Assembly (NCBI RefSeq): GCF_039528175.1
Contig: NZ_BAAALH010000003.1
Coordinates: 43,741 to 107,740, forward strand
Reading direction: 5' to 3'
Length of the DNA stretch: 64,000 bases
DNA from: Citricoccus alkalitolerans
GTDB lineage: Bacteria > Actinomycetota > Actinomycetes > Actinomycetales > Micrococcaceae
Part shown: one piece after another, positions 7,918 through 16,627 of the stretch
Layout of the letters: every line of letters begins with the position of its first letter
How positions within the stretch are numbered: position 1 is the first letter of the stretch
Notes under the pieces: generated by a model
Databases searched by the model: none
What the model was told of the DNA's origin: nothing
What the model saw: the letters and a program-made list of their open reading frames with translations, nothing else
Position numbers and translations under genes: made by a program

Positions 7918-8373
7918 TCATGTCTCCAGGTTCTGGGAGAGGTTTTCGAAGGTGGCCTCGGGATCAACATTGCCCCGCCAGTCCCTGGCCGTGGGACTGA
8001 AGACCGGAATGCCGAACATATCCCGCGTCGTATCGAAGGGGTCCGGGCCAGCGGACCCAATAATGTTGTTGGACGGCAATCCGTGGATATAGACGCCCAG
8101 TAACGGCTTTCGGTCCTGCCAAGCCTTCTCGATCTCGTACCGCACCCATTTCCGTGTAGCCGTTTGATTGCCGATCAGAACGATCACAGCCTCACTCTGG
8201 GACAGTTGATCATCGATCCTTCCGCGGATCGCCTCGGTCCCATTTCGGTGCACCTGATACCATGCCTGACTATTGAGCAATGGCTGGCCCTACAGTGCGT
8301 TAATGCTTCGAACGAGACGGACGCGCTCGAGGTCCCGCTCGTAGTCGAAGCTGTAGTACACCGTCTTTGCCAT
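7918..8373 (-). pseudogene. TIR-like (DUF1863/ThsB-type) gene with one in-frame amber
   Basis: From the ATG at 8371-8373 (GGGGAGGG upstream) the frame reads MAKTVYYSFDYERDLERVRL and continues for 27 codons to a TAG at 8290-8292. It then runs on in the same frame to a normal stop at 7918. The remainder has LLNSQAWYQVHR, IDDQLSQSEAVIVLIGNQTA and RKWVRYEIEKAW, the marks of the MTH538/ThsB TIR-like family, including the conserved Glu in YEIEKAW. Relatives usually have EGQP where this reads stop-GQP, so GAG to TAG is the simplest lesion. The full length (about 151 codons) equals the family norm. ThsB-type proteins make a nucleotide signal in Thoeris defence; no ThsA partner is nearby. Confidence 0.75.
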
Positions 8374-8835
8374 AAGAGCCCTCCCCAGCGAGGCTGCCCG
8401 GCCGGGCATCACACCCTCATTGTGTCCCAAGACACACTAGGGCGGGTGTCCCTCGACTGCTCGGATATCGCTTTTGGTCGAGGGCGATCGTGCCCGCTCT
8501 GCCGCTGTTGCATTTGCTCGAGGAGCATTCGAAGAATGCTAGATGTGCTAACTAGCTAGCCCGCTAGGTATCTGCCTTGTCTAGCTAGACAGGCGAGTTA
8601 TTTGACTGTGCTCTCCGCCCCCGGATGACTCTGCGACGGAGAAGCTGTCCGCCGGCGTTGACTGCCTTGGCCGGTGGCCGACTCGCCCCGTTGGGAGGGA
8701 GCCCGAACATCAATCACTGACACCATGCGGGAAGTCATGATCGAATGGGCGCACTTGGCCCCGCGCCATGGAGGCTTTGAGGCATAAGCCGGGGTCGTCC
8801 CGATTCCGGTGCATTCCACCAGGAAAGGGAAAATC
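8374..8835. other. Spacer with a CTAG-rich block
   Basis: No gene supported. The segment contains an inverted repeat TGTGTC/GACACA near 8420-8435 and the CTAG cluster at 8539-8591. The last part carries the ribosome site AGGAAAGGGA of the next gene. Confidence 0.5.
8539..8594. promoter_or_regulatory. CTAG cluster with 14-bp palindrome
   Basis: Six CTAG tetranucleotides lie within 50 bp (8539, 8552, 8556, 8564, 8581, 8585). The last two form the perfect palindrome TGTCTAGCTAGACA (8578-8591), flanked by GCCT and AGGC. CTAG is rare in most bacterial genomes, so the clustering suggests a protein binding site. It is about 245 bp before the small membrane protein gene at 8836 and about 165 bp upstream of the broken TIR-like gene, whose promoter could also be here. 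Confidence 0.45.
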
Positions 8836-9051
8836 ATGCTGAAGAAGCTCTCCGAGATGGGCGTCAAGTCCGGTTACCTTTACACAGCCGGCTTCGCCTC
8901 CATCGGGTTGACGTTCATGTCCTGGGCTGCCTCTCGGGGGAAAATGGATTCGAAGGCGCAGTCCGACCGGTGGGGTCTGTTTGTCGGGGAATGGACTCCG
9001 ACGTTCTTCGCACTCGGCACGGCATTGAAGCTCGAAGAGACCAGCCGGTAA
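8836..9051 (+). CDS. Small membrane-associated hypothetical protein
   Basis: A 71-residue protein with one hydrophobic segment (residues of about 12-32, GYLYTAGFASIGLTFMSW) and a conserved-looking tail SDRWGLFVGEWTPTFFALG that may form a second. AGGAAAGGGA ends 5 bases before the ATG. Similar short proteins are common in actinobacteria but have no assigned function. It lies alone between the CTAG block and an IS-end-like repeat. Confidence 0.65.
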   Translation: MLKKLSEMGVKSGYLYTAGFASIGLTFMSWAASRGKMDSKAQSDRWGLFVGEWTPTFFALGTALKLEETSR

Positions 9052-9152
9052 CTCCGTCGCTGAACTAGCAGAGGCAAGGGGACGTGCGCAGCGACGCAAG
9101 TCCACGGCCACACAATCGAGCCGTCACACGAGGGGATTCCTCTACGAGCGGT

Positions 9153-9241
9153 GTTGGTGACGAAGGCTTGGCGTCCGTTCACCCGACTCCTGGCATTCGT
9201 GCCGCCGACCCTTGAAGTGACACCTCATCCGTAAACGACCG
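9153..9241. repeat. 89-bp IS-end-like repeat, copy 2
   Basis: An ungapped match to 1791-1879 (about 79 of 89 identical). Downstream, minus-strand TGTCAC and CGTCAC repeats recur up to about 9285. Such reiterated short repeats are typical of IS21-family termini; no transposase frame survives here. Confidence 0.65.
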
Positions 9242-9285
9242 TCGGTGACACTGCTGGTTGTGGCCCAGCTTTCGGTGACGTCCCT

Positions 9286-10050
9286 TCAGTGGGGTATCGG
9301 TTCCCCGTCAGCCGAGGGGAGATTACCGGTGCTGGCTAAATGGTCGGCTACGTGGACAAGTTTGGTGTTGCTGTGGGAGCTGACGCCCGACAAAAGAAGA
9401 AAGGCTTGCTCGGCCGTGACGTTGTAGCGCTCCATAAGGATGCCCTTGGCCTGCCCGATCACATCCCGCGATTGTGCCGCATCCCGCAGCTGCTCGACTT
9501 TTTGCGTTCCAGCGAACGCGACAGCTACATGTGCTGCCACCAGCAGGCCAATTTGTTCGGCCTCGCAATCGAAGGCGTCGGATTCCCGGCTGTAGAGGTT
9601 GAGCGCGCCCAGATTGTCTCCCTCGATGAACAATTGGAAGACGAGCATGCTCTTGGCACCCAGGCCAAGGGCCCCGGCAGTGAAATCGGGCCATCGGCGC
9701 TCGGCTGCCAGATCGGGGACACTCACTGTCTTGTGCTCGAACGCTGCATCCAGGCAAGGCCCTTGGCCCACCTCCTCCTGCAACGCGGCGATTTCCCGGG
9801 CCAGATCCCCGGTGGGTACCCGTGTCTCGACTCTCTTGCGCCCGTGCACCAGGGTGATGGAAGCTTCCTGGGCTCCCGGAATCATACCGACAGCGGCACC
9901 GACCATGCGCTCCAGTACTGCCGCTTCGCCTTCTTCTGCGTGAAGGGAGCGGGCGAGTTCACTCATGTGCCGGGCGAGTTCATCGTCCCTAGGCCCCCCA
10001 AGGGTAGCCCCTTTTTCGTCATCCTTCCCCTGTGCCTCGTCATCACTCAT
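9286..10050 (-). CDS. GAF-ANTAR transcription antitermination regulator (second)
   Basis: A 254-residue protein. After a charged 25-residue lead it has a GAF domain (about 40-175, with GQGPCLDAAFEHKTVSVPDL and LGALNLYSRE). An ANTAR domain follows (about 188-245: RDVIGQAKGILMERYNVTA, then the short helix FLLLSGVSSHSN). The RNA-binding ANTAR fold would antiterminate target transcripts when the GAF sensor is engaged. The two ANTAR proteins of this window share the order of domains but differ widely in sequence. The gene has no cotranscribed neighbour. Confidence 0.88.
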   Translation of the reverse strand: MSDDEAQGKDDEKGATLGGPRDDELARHMSELARSLHAEEGEAAVLERMVGAAVGMIPGAQEASITLVHGRKRVETRVPTGDLAREIAALQEEVGQGPCLDAAFEHKTVSVPDLAAERRWPDFTAGALGLGAKSMLVFQLFIEGDNLGALNLYSRESDAFDCEAEQIGLLVAAHVAVAFAGTQKVEQLRDAAQSRDVIGQAKGILMERYNVTAEQAFLLLSGVSSHSNTKLVHVADHLASTGNLPSADGEPIPH

Positions 10051-10708
10051 GCCACATTTCTACAATGAATTTCCAGATCTCATAGCCGCCGCCGCGATTC
10101 GACGTCACTGGGGATTCGGACGCCCTGCCACAGACCATCAACGACCGTTTTCGGGCGCTTCATTTTGAGCCGCGGCCGGGAAGCCCTGAGGTGGTCTCAA
10201 GTCATGTGCGAAACATACTTGGTCGAGCCAAGGCCTAGAACGGATTTCGGCCCGCTTGGGAACCGCATGGATAGTCTGAGGCGATTGGTGCACTAACGAG
10301 TCCGCACCTGCGAAAACAAGAGGTGCTGCACCTACTGCAACTCTTTTGGTTGAACGCCGATAAGCTACCTTATGTAAAGTAAGTAGTTCATAGTTCGGAT
10401 GGGTACATGGTGAGTGCTCCCCGATCGGGCGCAGAGCCGCGAATCTGATCGATCCGTCCGGGAAGTTGTACAAGCGGTCACTTGATCGGTCGCGATGGAC
10501 GGTCGGGACTGAAAGGCTTTTTGCCGTTCTCTGGCAGGGTTAGGGCCATGAAATGAGGACTCTCGTGCGAACAGGCGTCGGGGCGGACTGCGGCCCCGAA
10601 TCCGTGAGGGAGCTCGGGGCTGCAGTCGTTCGATGCGCCGGTGGATGATGCCGGTCCACTACCGGGCTACTTGAGACCCCGGGGCAGGTCCTCGGCGCGT
10701 CCTTGGGC
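10051..10708. other. Spacer without recognisable genes
   Basis: 658 bp between two minus-strand genes. An AT-richer patch at about 10340-10400 (TTGAAC, then TATGTA 15 bases on) could contain a promoter for the ANTAR gene. No protein family or RNA gene is recognised. Confidence 0.45.
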
Positions 10709-11353
10709 TCAGACGGTGGCGATGGCCTGCCGGCCCTGGATGGCGGAGGAGCCGAGATCGCTGGTGGGCAGCGCGGTACCACCGGCGACGGCGGCGGTCC
10801 AGTCCTCGGTGGTGGCCACGGCGGCGAAGTTGGAGTGCAACAACACCATCAGGGTCTCGTGCAGCTGCTGGGCGCTGACGCTGCCGGCTGCGTTGGCCAG
10901 GTGGACGGCGCCGGTGGCGTCGGAGAGGACCTCCACGGCCACATCCAGCGGTTCGGCGTCGGCGGCTGTGCCCAGCACGCAGTTGTTGGTCATGTATCCC
11001 ACCAGGGTGAGGGTGTCCACGCCCTGGTCCCGGACCCAGTCGGTCATGCCGGTGCCGGCGAACACGCTGGCGTAGGACTTGGTGACGCGCTTGGCTGATG
11101 AGTCCACGGCGGCTTCCACGTCGGGGTGGATCTTCCAGCCTTCGGAGCCGGCGGCGAACACCGGGGCGCCCTCGGGGTACTCGTGCTGGACGACGGCCAC
11201 CGGCATCCCGGCCTGCTGAGCAGTGTTGATGGTGCTCACGATGTGGGCCAGGGAGTCCTCGCGGGGCGGGTACTGGATGGCCAGGGGCCCGTCGGCGTCG
11301 AAGTAGTCGTTCTGGACGTCGACGATTATTAGGGCACGGCGTGGGGTGGTCAT
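10709..11353 (-). CDS. Isochorismatase-family cysteine hydrolase
   Basis: A 214-residue protein. The ATG at 11351-11353 follows a strong AGGAGG. It starts MTTPRRALIIVDVQNDYFDA, the N-terminal Asp of the hydrolase triad lying in VDVQNDY. The Lys is expected in the middle (KSYASVFAGTGM), and the nucleophile Cys lies in GYMTNNCVLGTA, preceded by the cis-peptide region. Members hydrolyse isochorismate, nicotinamide or related amides; the substrate is not predictable. It is divergent from a DJ-1/AraC-type regulator 129 bp away, which probably controls it. Confidence 0.9.
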   Translation of the reverse strand: MTTPRRALIIVDVQNDYFDADGPLAIQYPPREDSLAHIVSTINTAQQAGMPVAVVQHEYPEGAPVFAAGSEGWKIHPDVEAAVDSSAKRVTKSYASVFAGTGMTDWVRDQGVDTLTLVGYMTNNCVLGTAADAEPLDVAVEVLSDATGAVHLANAAGSVSAQQLHETLMVLLHSNFAAVATTEDWTAAVAGGTALPTSDLGSSAIQGRQAIATV

Positions 11354-11482
11354 GGAGAATCCTCCTGGGTCGGGTGCGGCCAAATCGGCCGGCTGGTTGG
11401 GTACGCCATCTAGCGTCGCGCACGTGCGGGACGTACCGTGAGTGGCGTAGCAGCATACTTTCGATGAGATCGGGCCAACACC

Positions 11483-12427
11483 ATGCGGATTGCCGTGCAT
11501 GCGTTCGAAGGGATCACCCTGTTTCACCTCGCCGCTCCCCTGCTGGTCTTCGGGGAGGTCACCCGCCAGCACCTAGCCGAGGACTGGACCTCGGTCGTCT
11601 TCAGTGACGACGGCGGCCCGGTTCGCACCGCCGAGGGCGTGTTGCTGGAGGATCTGGCCGGCCCGGAGGTGGCCGCGGAGGCGGACCTGCTGGTGCTGCC
11701 GTCCTGGCCGACGGACTCGCCTCCCGTGCCAGACCCGTTCGTCGCCTTGGTGCGCGGGGCGCACGAGCGGGGCGCGACGGTTGCCGGGTTGTGCCTGGGT
11801 GCCTTTCCTGTGGCCGCCAGCGGCGTGCTGGGCGGGCGGGCGGCCGTGACCCACTGGGCCGGTGCCGCGGAGCTGGCCCGGGCCTATCCCGACATGCCGG
11901 TTCAGCCGGCGGCGCTGTACCTGGACCACGGGGACGTGCTCACCTCGGCCGGGACGGCCTCGGCGCTGGATGCCTGTCTGCACATCGTGCGCACCCGGCT
12001 CGGCTCGTCCGCGGCAGCACAGGTAGCCCGGCACCTGGTCATCGCCCCGCACCGCGAGGGCGACCAGGCCCAGTACGTCGACCGGCCCCTGCCCGAGCAT
12101 GACGGCACCGGACCGGTGGCCAAGGCCATGACCTGGGCCCTGGAGCACCTGGACGAGCCCCTGGACGTCACCGCGATGGCCGCCCGGGCCCACATGAGCC
12201 CGCGAAATTTCACCCGCCGGTTCCGCCAGACCACCGGCACCAGCCCCGCCAAGTGGCTACTGGCCCGCCGTCTGGACGACGCCCGGCGCCTGCTGGAGAC
12301 CACCGAGTGGGGAATAGCCCGCATCGCCTCCGCTTGCGGATTCACCAATCCCGTGACATTCCGGCAGAACTTCGCGGCCGCCTACGCCACCACACCGACC
12401 TCCTACCGGCGCCGGTTCAAGTCGTAG
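11483..12427 (+). CDS. GlxA-type AraC-family regulator (DJ-1/PfpI + HTH)
   Basis: A 314-residue regulator. Residues of about 1-165 are a class I glutamine amidotransferase-like DJ-1/PfpI domain, with the nucleophile-elbow-like GLCLGAFPVA. Residues of about 210-312 form a double helix-turn-helix AraC domain (LDVTAMAARAHMSPRNFTRR and the second helix IARIASACGFTNPVTFRQNF). GlxA-like proteins are often activators of a neighbouring catabolic or detoxifying enzyme. The divergent isochorismatase is the obvious target. Confidence 0.9.
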   Translation: MRIAVHAFEGITLFHLAAPLLVFGEVTRQHLAEDWTSVVFSDDGGPVRTAEGVLLEDLAGPEVAAEADLLVLPSWPTDSPPVPDPFVALVRGAHERGATVAGLCLGAFPVAASGVLGGRAAVTHWAGAAELARAYPDMPVQPAALYLDHGDVLTSAGTASALDACLHIVRTRLGSSAAAQVARHLVIAPHREGDQAQYVDRPLPEHDGTGPVAKAMTWALEHLDEPLDVTAMAARAHMSPRNFTRRFRQTTGTSPAKWLLARRLDDARRLLETTEWGIARIASACGFTNPVTFRQNFAAAYATTPTSYRRRFKS

Positions 12428-12929
12428 CCGTCCAGAAGAGTCGGGCATGGTCGTCCCCAGAATTGGCCGACGATGTGGTGTTCGGGCGGCAGCCGTGTTC
12501 ACTTTCCGGACTGTATTGACAACCGATTGTGGCCCCAGAGGGCTCGAATCCTGGTCCTGAGTCATGGCCGTTGAGGCAAGAAAGGACCCCGCTGACCGAA
12601 GCGCCCTCACGCCCAGGAGAAGGAACCATGTGCGCTTGCCGCGCAGGGTGGGGAGGGATCCAACCAGTGGCGCCTGGCCTGCCTCCGGCTAAGCACAGTC
12701 CAGCGCATGGTGCGGCACCTGCCACTCCCCGCGACGCTGGCCATTTGCCGCAGAAGACCCGGCGTCCCGGTCCGAACCCAGACGCCTCTCCTTTAGGGCG
12801 GGCGTTCGAGCAGGCCACTGTGTAGGCCTGTGGCTTCCGGTGCATCAAGCCGACCGTTTATGGGGTGCCGGCGCGAGCAGCCCAGGCGCGTGTGGCCCGG
12901 CTCATGCCGGCTCCGACGCGCTTGGCGGA
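12428..12929. other. Spacer upstream of the copper operon
   Basis: About 500 bp without a supported gene. Open frames on both strands lack family resemblance. The copper operators begin at 12930. Confidence 0.5.
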
Positions 12930-12982
12930 ATACCCGGCGGGGGTATATGGTTAGGCCCGGTACACATACCCCCTTGGGGTAT
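12930..12982 (+). promoter_or_regulatory. Two CsoR-type operator boxes
   Basis: ATACCC with GGGTAT flank a GC core at 12930-12946. ATACCCCCTTGGGGTAT (17 bp) lies at 12966-12982. Both have the dyad form of known CsoR sites. They end 22 bp before the copper chaperone start, so CsoR bound here would block transcription of copZ through csoR. CsoR is encoded at the end of the same cluster. Confidence 0.85.
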
Positions 12983-13004
12983 CAGACTATGGAGAGGATG
13001 GCCG

Positions 13005-13214
13005 ATGGCTGCGAACGAGTACCAGGTGACGGGCATGACCTGCGGGCACTGCGAGATGTCCGTGCGCGAGGAGGTCGGCGAGGTTCCCGGTGTTGAGGGC
13101 GTCCGGGTCAGCGCTCAGACGGGCCGGCTGGTCGTGACCGGCGCCGGGGAGGTCGAGGACGCGAAGGTTCTGGTCGCTGTGCAAGAGGCCGGTTACTCCG
13201 CGGTGCGGATCTGA
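13005..13214 (+). CDS. copZ: Copper chaperone, CopZ-like
   Basis: A 69-residue single heavy-metal-associated domain with the Cu(I) motif GMTCGHC (Cys 13 and 16), a ferredoxin-like fold length and the C-terminal GYSAVRI. GGAGAGG (12991-12997) decides the ATG at 13005 rather than the out-of-frame ATG at 12998. It carries Cu(I) in the cytosol to the CopA ATPase. The stop overlaps the next gene's ATG by one base (TGATG), implying translational coupling. Confidence 0.93.
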   Translation: MAANEYQVTGMTCGHCEMSVREEVGEVPGVEGVRVSAQTGRLVVTGAGEVEDAKVLVAVQEAGYSAVRI

Positions 13215-13852
13215 TGAACGCCGGTGGACGTCTCGCGCTCTACGGGGCGGGCCTGGCGGTGGCGTTTGGCGGGGCCTTCGGGCTCGCCGGCGCCCTCGTC
13301 CCGGACAGCTTCGTGGCGGCGTGGGAACAGCAGGGCCAGATGAACGAGCACAGCGAAGGAGTGGACGAGATGAACAGCAGCAGCCACGGACAGCACAGGG
13401 CCGGTGGCATGGCCGGACACGACCACGCCCCGCACGGCGGACCGGCCCCGGCAGGCATCCGGGCGGCGGCCGATCCCACGTACCCCGTCGGTTCGACCGT
13501 GGTCCTGGAGGCAGGGCACATGCCCGGCATGCAGGGTGCCACGGCCACGATCTCCGGTGCCTTCGACACGACCACCTACGCGGTCAGCTACACCCCCACC
13601 ACCGGCGGGGAGCCCGTCGTGAACCACCGGTGGGTCGTGCACGAGGAGCTGCAGGACCCCAATGCGGCACCGTCGGCCGACGGGACCGCGGTGGTGCTGG
13701 AGGCCGAGCACATGGAGGGCATGGCCGGGGCCGCGGCGAGCATCGACTACTCGACCGGCGAGACCGTGTACATGGTCGACCTGGAAGTGGATGGCATGGA
13801 GATGACGCACCACAAGTGGGTCGTCGAAAGCGAGCTCCGGCCCGCCGACTGA
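13214..13852 (+). CDS. YdhK-like protein with two DUF1541 repeats
   Basis: A 212-residue exported protein. An N-terminal hydrophobic segment (about 5-28) is followed by a His/Met/Ser-rich linker (HSEGVDEMN, SSSHGQHRAGG, HDHAPHGG). Two DUF1541 repeats follow (about 90-145 and 152-208), each with a GHMPGMQGA- or EHMEGMAGA-like Met/His motif and an NHRWVV- or HHKWVV-like end. The Met and His clusters are suited to Cu(I) binding outside the membrane. Its place between copZ and copA supports a copper-buffering role. No lipobox is seen, so the N-terminal segment may stay as a signal anchor. Confidence 0.85.
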   Translation: MNAGGRLALYGAGLAVAFGGAFGLAGALVPDSFVAAWEQQGQMNEHSEGVDEMNSSSHGQHRAGGMAGHDHAPHGGPAPAGIRAAADPTYPVGSTVVLEAGHMPGMQGATATISGAFDTTTYAVSYTPTTGGEPVVNHRWVVHEELQDPNAAPSADGTAVVLEAEHMEGMAGAAASIDYSTGETVYMVDLEVDGMEMTHHKWVVESELRPAD

Positions 13853-13916
13853 CGCGGCCGGGCCGCTGCCCAAGACAAGTGCCACGACAAACTGAGACGT
13901 ACGGAGAAGGACAAAG

Positions 13917-16241
13917 ATGAGCACATCAGCCCCCGCCACGGCCAGGCCGGCTATCGAACTGGAGATCGGCGGGATGACCTGCGCCTCCTGCGCGGACCGG
14001 ATCGAGCGGAAGCTTAACAAGCTCGACGGTATCCAGGCGACGGTGAACTACGCCACCGAGAAGGCCAAGGTCACCGTCCCGGCCGGCTATGACCCGGCCC
14101 TGCTGGTCGCCGAGGTGGAGAAGACCGGGTACACCGCCGCCCTGTCCAAGCCCCAGGACACGAAGGACGCCGGGCCGGCGACGGCCGACGACGGGGGCGG
14201 GGAGGATCCCGAGGTGGCATCGTTGCGGCACCGGCTCATCGGCTCGGTCGTGCTCACGGTGCCGGTGATCGCGATGTCGATGATCCCTGCGCTGCAGTTC
14301 ACTTACTGGCAATGGCTGTCCTTGGCCCTGGCGGCCCCGGTGATCGTCTGGGCGGCGTGGCCGTTCCACCAGGCGGCGTGGACCAATCTGAAGCACGGCA
14401 CCGCGACCATGGACACCCTGATCTCGATGGGCACCTCCGCGGCGATGCTGTGGTCGGTGTACGCCCTGTTCTTCGGCACCGCGGGCACCCCAGGCCTGGT
14501 GCACCCCTTCGAGTTCACGATCGCCCCCTCGGACGGTGCGGCGAACATCTACCTCGAGGTCGGGGCCGGGGTGACGATGTTCATCCTCGCCGGCCGGTAC
14601 TTCGAGAAGCGCTCCAAGCGCCAGGCCGGTGCGGCGCTGCGGGCCCTGCTGGAGCTGGGCGCCAAGGAGGTCTCCGTGCTGCGCGACGGCGCCGAGGTGA
14701 AGATCCCGACCGTCGAGCTGGCCGTCGGGGATGAGTTCATCGTCCGGCCCGGGGAGAAGATCGCCACCGACGGTGTGGTGGTCTCCGGCACGTCCGCCGT
14801 GGACGCCTCGATGCTCACCGGCGAGTCCGTACCGGTTGAGGTCACCGAGTCCGACGCGGTCACCGGGGCCACCGTGAACGCCGGTGGGCGCCTGGTGGTC
14901 CGGGCCACCCGGGTGGGTGCGGACACCCAGCTGGCACAGATGGCCCGGCTGGTGGAGGACGCCCAGACCGGCAAGGCCGAGGTCCAGCGTCTGGCCGACC
15001 GGGTCTCGGGGATCTTCGTGCCCATCGTGATCGTCATCGCGGTGGTCACCCTCGGCGCCTGGCTGGGTGCCGGATTCCCCGTCGCCGCCGCCTTCACCGC
15101 CGCCGTCGCGGTCCTGGTCATCGCCTGCCCCTGCGCCCTGGGCCTGGCCACCCCGACCGCGTTGCTGGTTGGCACCGGTCGCGGCGCGCAGTTGGGCATC
15201 CTCATCAAGGGCCCCGAGGTGCTGGAGTCCACCCGCAGGGTTGACACCGTGGTGCTGGACAAGACCGGCACCGTCACCACCGGCAAGATGACCTTGATTG
15301 AGGTCATCACCGAACCCGGCGTGGACCGGGCCGAGCTGCTGCGCTACGCCGGGGCCCTGGAGGACGCCTCCGAGCACCCCATCGCCCAGGCCATCGCCGC
15401 CGGCGCCACCCAGGAAGTCGGCGTGCTGCCCACCCCGGAGGACTTCGCCAACATCGAAGGCAAGGGCGTGCAGGGCGTCGTGGAGGGCACCGGTGTGGTC
15501 ATCGGCCGCGAATCCCTGCTGGCGGACTGGTCACAGTACCTCTCCGCCGAGGTGTCCTCCGCCAAGGCCCGAGCCGAGGGTCAGGGCAAGACCGTCGTCG
15601 CCATCGGCTGGGACGGGTCGGCCCGCGGCATCCTCGTCGTCGCCGACACCGTCAAGCCCACCAGCGCCGAGGCCATCGCCGGTCTCAAGGACCTCGGGCT
15701 GGCCCCGGTGCTGCTGACTGGGGACAACGAGGCCGTCGCGCGCCAGATCGCCGCCGAAGTCGGCATCGACCAGATCATCGCCGAAGTCCTGCCCCAGGAG
15801 AAGATCGACGTCATTGCCCGCCTCCAGCAAGACGGCAAGATGGTCGCCATGGTCGGGGATGGTGTCAACGACGCCCCCGCGCTGGCCCAGGCCGATCTCG
15901 GCCTGGCGATGGGCACCGGCACCGACGTGGCCATCGAGGCCGCCGACATCACCCTGGTGCGCGGAGACCTCCGCAGCGCGGTCGATGCGATCCGCCTGTC
16001 CCGCAAGACCCTGGGCACGATCAAGACGAACCTGTTCTGGGCCTTCGCCTACAACGTCGCCGCGATTCCACTGGCCGCCCTGGGCATGCTCAACCCAATG
16101 CTCGCCGGCGCGGCAATGGCCTTCTCCAGTGTCTTCGTGGTCGGCAACAGCCTGCGCCTGCGCGGGTTCACCAGCACGACCGGCACCACCACGGCACCGG
16201 CCACCAACACCGCCCCGGCGCCCCAGCCGGCCCACACCTGA
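13917..16241 (+). CDS. copA: Cu(I)-exporting P1B-type ATPase CopA
   Basis: A 774-residue pump. It has one N-terminal metal-binding domain (GMTCASC, residues 19-25), then membrane helices. The intramembranous CPC motif is at about 404-406 (IACPCALGLATP), the phosphorylation site DKTGTVTTGK at about 448 and the HP dipeptide (SEHPIAQA) at about 485. The hinge GDGVNDAPAL lies near 646, followed by two terminal helices. ATP hydrolysis drives Cu(I) out of the cytosol. The Thr/Pro-rich tail is low complexity. It is the third gene of the CsoR-controlled cluster. CPC fits P1B-1 copper pumps, though silver may also be exported. Confidence 0.94.
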   Translation: MSTSAPATARPAIELEIGGMTCASCADRIERKLNKLDGIQATVNYATEKAKVTVPAGYDPALLVAEVEKTGYTAALSKPQDTKDAGPATADDGGGEDPEVASLRHRLIGSVVLTVPVIAMSMIPALQFTYWQWLSLALAAPVIVWAAWPFHQAAWTNLKHGTATMDTLISMGTSAAMLWSVYALFFGTAGTPGLVHPFEFTIAPSDGAANIYLEVGAGVTMFILAGRYFEKRSKRQAGAALRALLELGAKEVSVLRDGAEVKIPTVELAVGDEFIVRPGEKIATDGVVVSGTSAVDASMLTGESVPVEVTESDAVTGATVNAGGRLVVRATRVGADTQLAQMARLVEDAQTGKAEVQRLADRVSGIFVPIVIVIAVVTLGAWLGAGFPVAAAFTAAVAVLVIACPCALGLATPTALLVGTGRGAQLGILIKGPEVLESTRRVDTVVLDKTGTVTTGKMTLIEVITEPGVDRAELLRYAGALEDASEHPIAQAIAAGATQEVGVLPTPEDFANIEGKGVQGVVEGTGVVIGRESLLADWSQYLSAEVSSAKARAEGQGKTVVAIGWDGSARGILVVADTVKPTSAEAIAGLKDLGLAPVLLTGDNEAVARQIAAEVGIDQIIAEVLPQEKIDVIARLQQDGKMVAMVGDGVNDAPALAQADLGLAMGTGTDVAIEAADITLVRGDLRSAVDAIRLSRKTLGTIKTNLFWAFAYNVAAIPLAALGMLNPMLAGAAMAFSSVFVVGNSLRLRGFTSTTGTTTAPATNTAPAPQPAHT

Positions 16242-16273
16242 ACCGCCTGATCCAAACTCGAGTGGAGACCACC

Positions 16274-16627
16274 ATGACCACCCCCGCCGAATCCACCAAA
16301 TCCGTCGAAGTTACCGAGTCCGGTGAAGCCGGCCACGAGGCCGGGCACCACGGCTACATGTCCGACAAGGACCGCTACCTGGCCCGCCTCAAACGCATCG
16401 AGGGCCAAGTCCGCGGCGTCCACCGCATGGTCGACGAGGAAAAGTACTGCATCGACATCCTCACCCAGGTCAGCGCCCTGACCAGCGCCCTGGAGAACGT
16501 CGCCCTGAGCCTGCTGGATGACCACCTCAAGCACTGCGTCGTCAATGCCGCCCGCAACGGCGGAGCCGAGAGCGACGAGAAGATCGCCGAGGCCTCCGCG
16601 GCCATCGCCCGCCTCGTGAAGTCCTGA
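16274..16627 (+). CDS. csoR: Copper-sensing repressor CsoR
   Basis: A 117-residue DUF156 protein. The Cu(I) ligands keep the Cys-His-Cys spacing of CsoR: Cys59, His84 and Cys88 (25 and 29 apart). The basic DNA-contact helix RLKRIEGQVRGVHRMV is present. An N-terminal extension of about 28 residues rich in Glu, Gly and His is longer than in the classical protein. ATG 16274 is preferred over an in-frame GTG at 16262 because GTGGAG then serves as ribosome site. It likely represses its own cluster via the boxes at 12930-12982 and lets go when it binds Cu(I). Confidence 0.92.
   Translation: MTTPAESTKSVEVTESGEAGHEAGHHGYMSDKDRYLARLKRIEGQVRGVHRMVDEEKYCIDILTQVSALTSALENVALSLLDDHLKHCVVNAARNGGAESDEKIAEASAAIARLVKS

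Noticed and set aside
8420..8435. TGTGTC/GACACA inverted repeat
   Set aside because: Six-base arms and no position relative to a promoter; too weak for an operator claim.
12529..12825. Plus-strand 98-codon frame before the copper operators
   Set aside because: Pro/Arg/Gly-rich, no ribosome site, no family; reads as non-coding spacer.
13926..15377. Very long minus-strand open frame opposite copA
   Set aside because: Gly/Arg/His-rich antisense shadow, common opposite high-GC genes; copA has every P-type ATPase motif.
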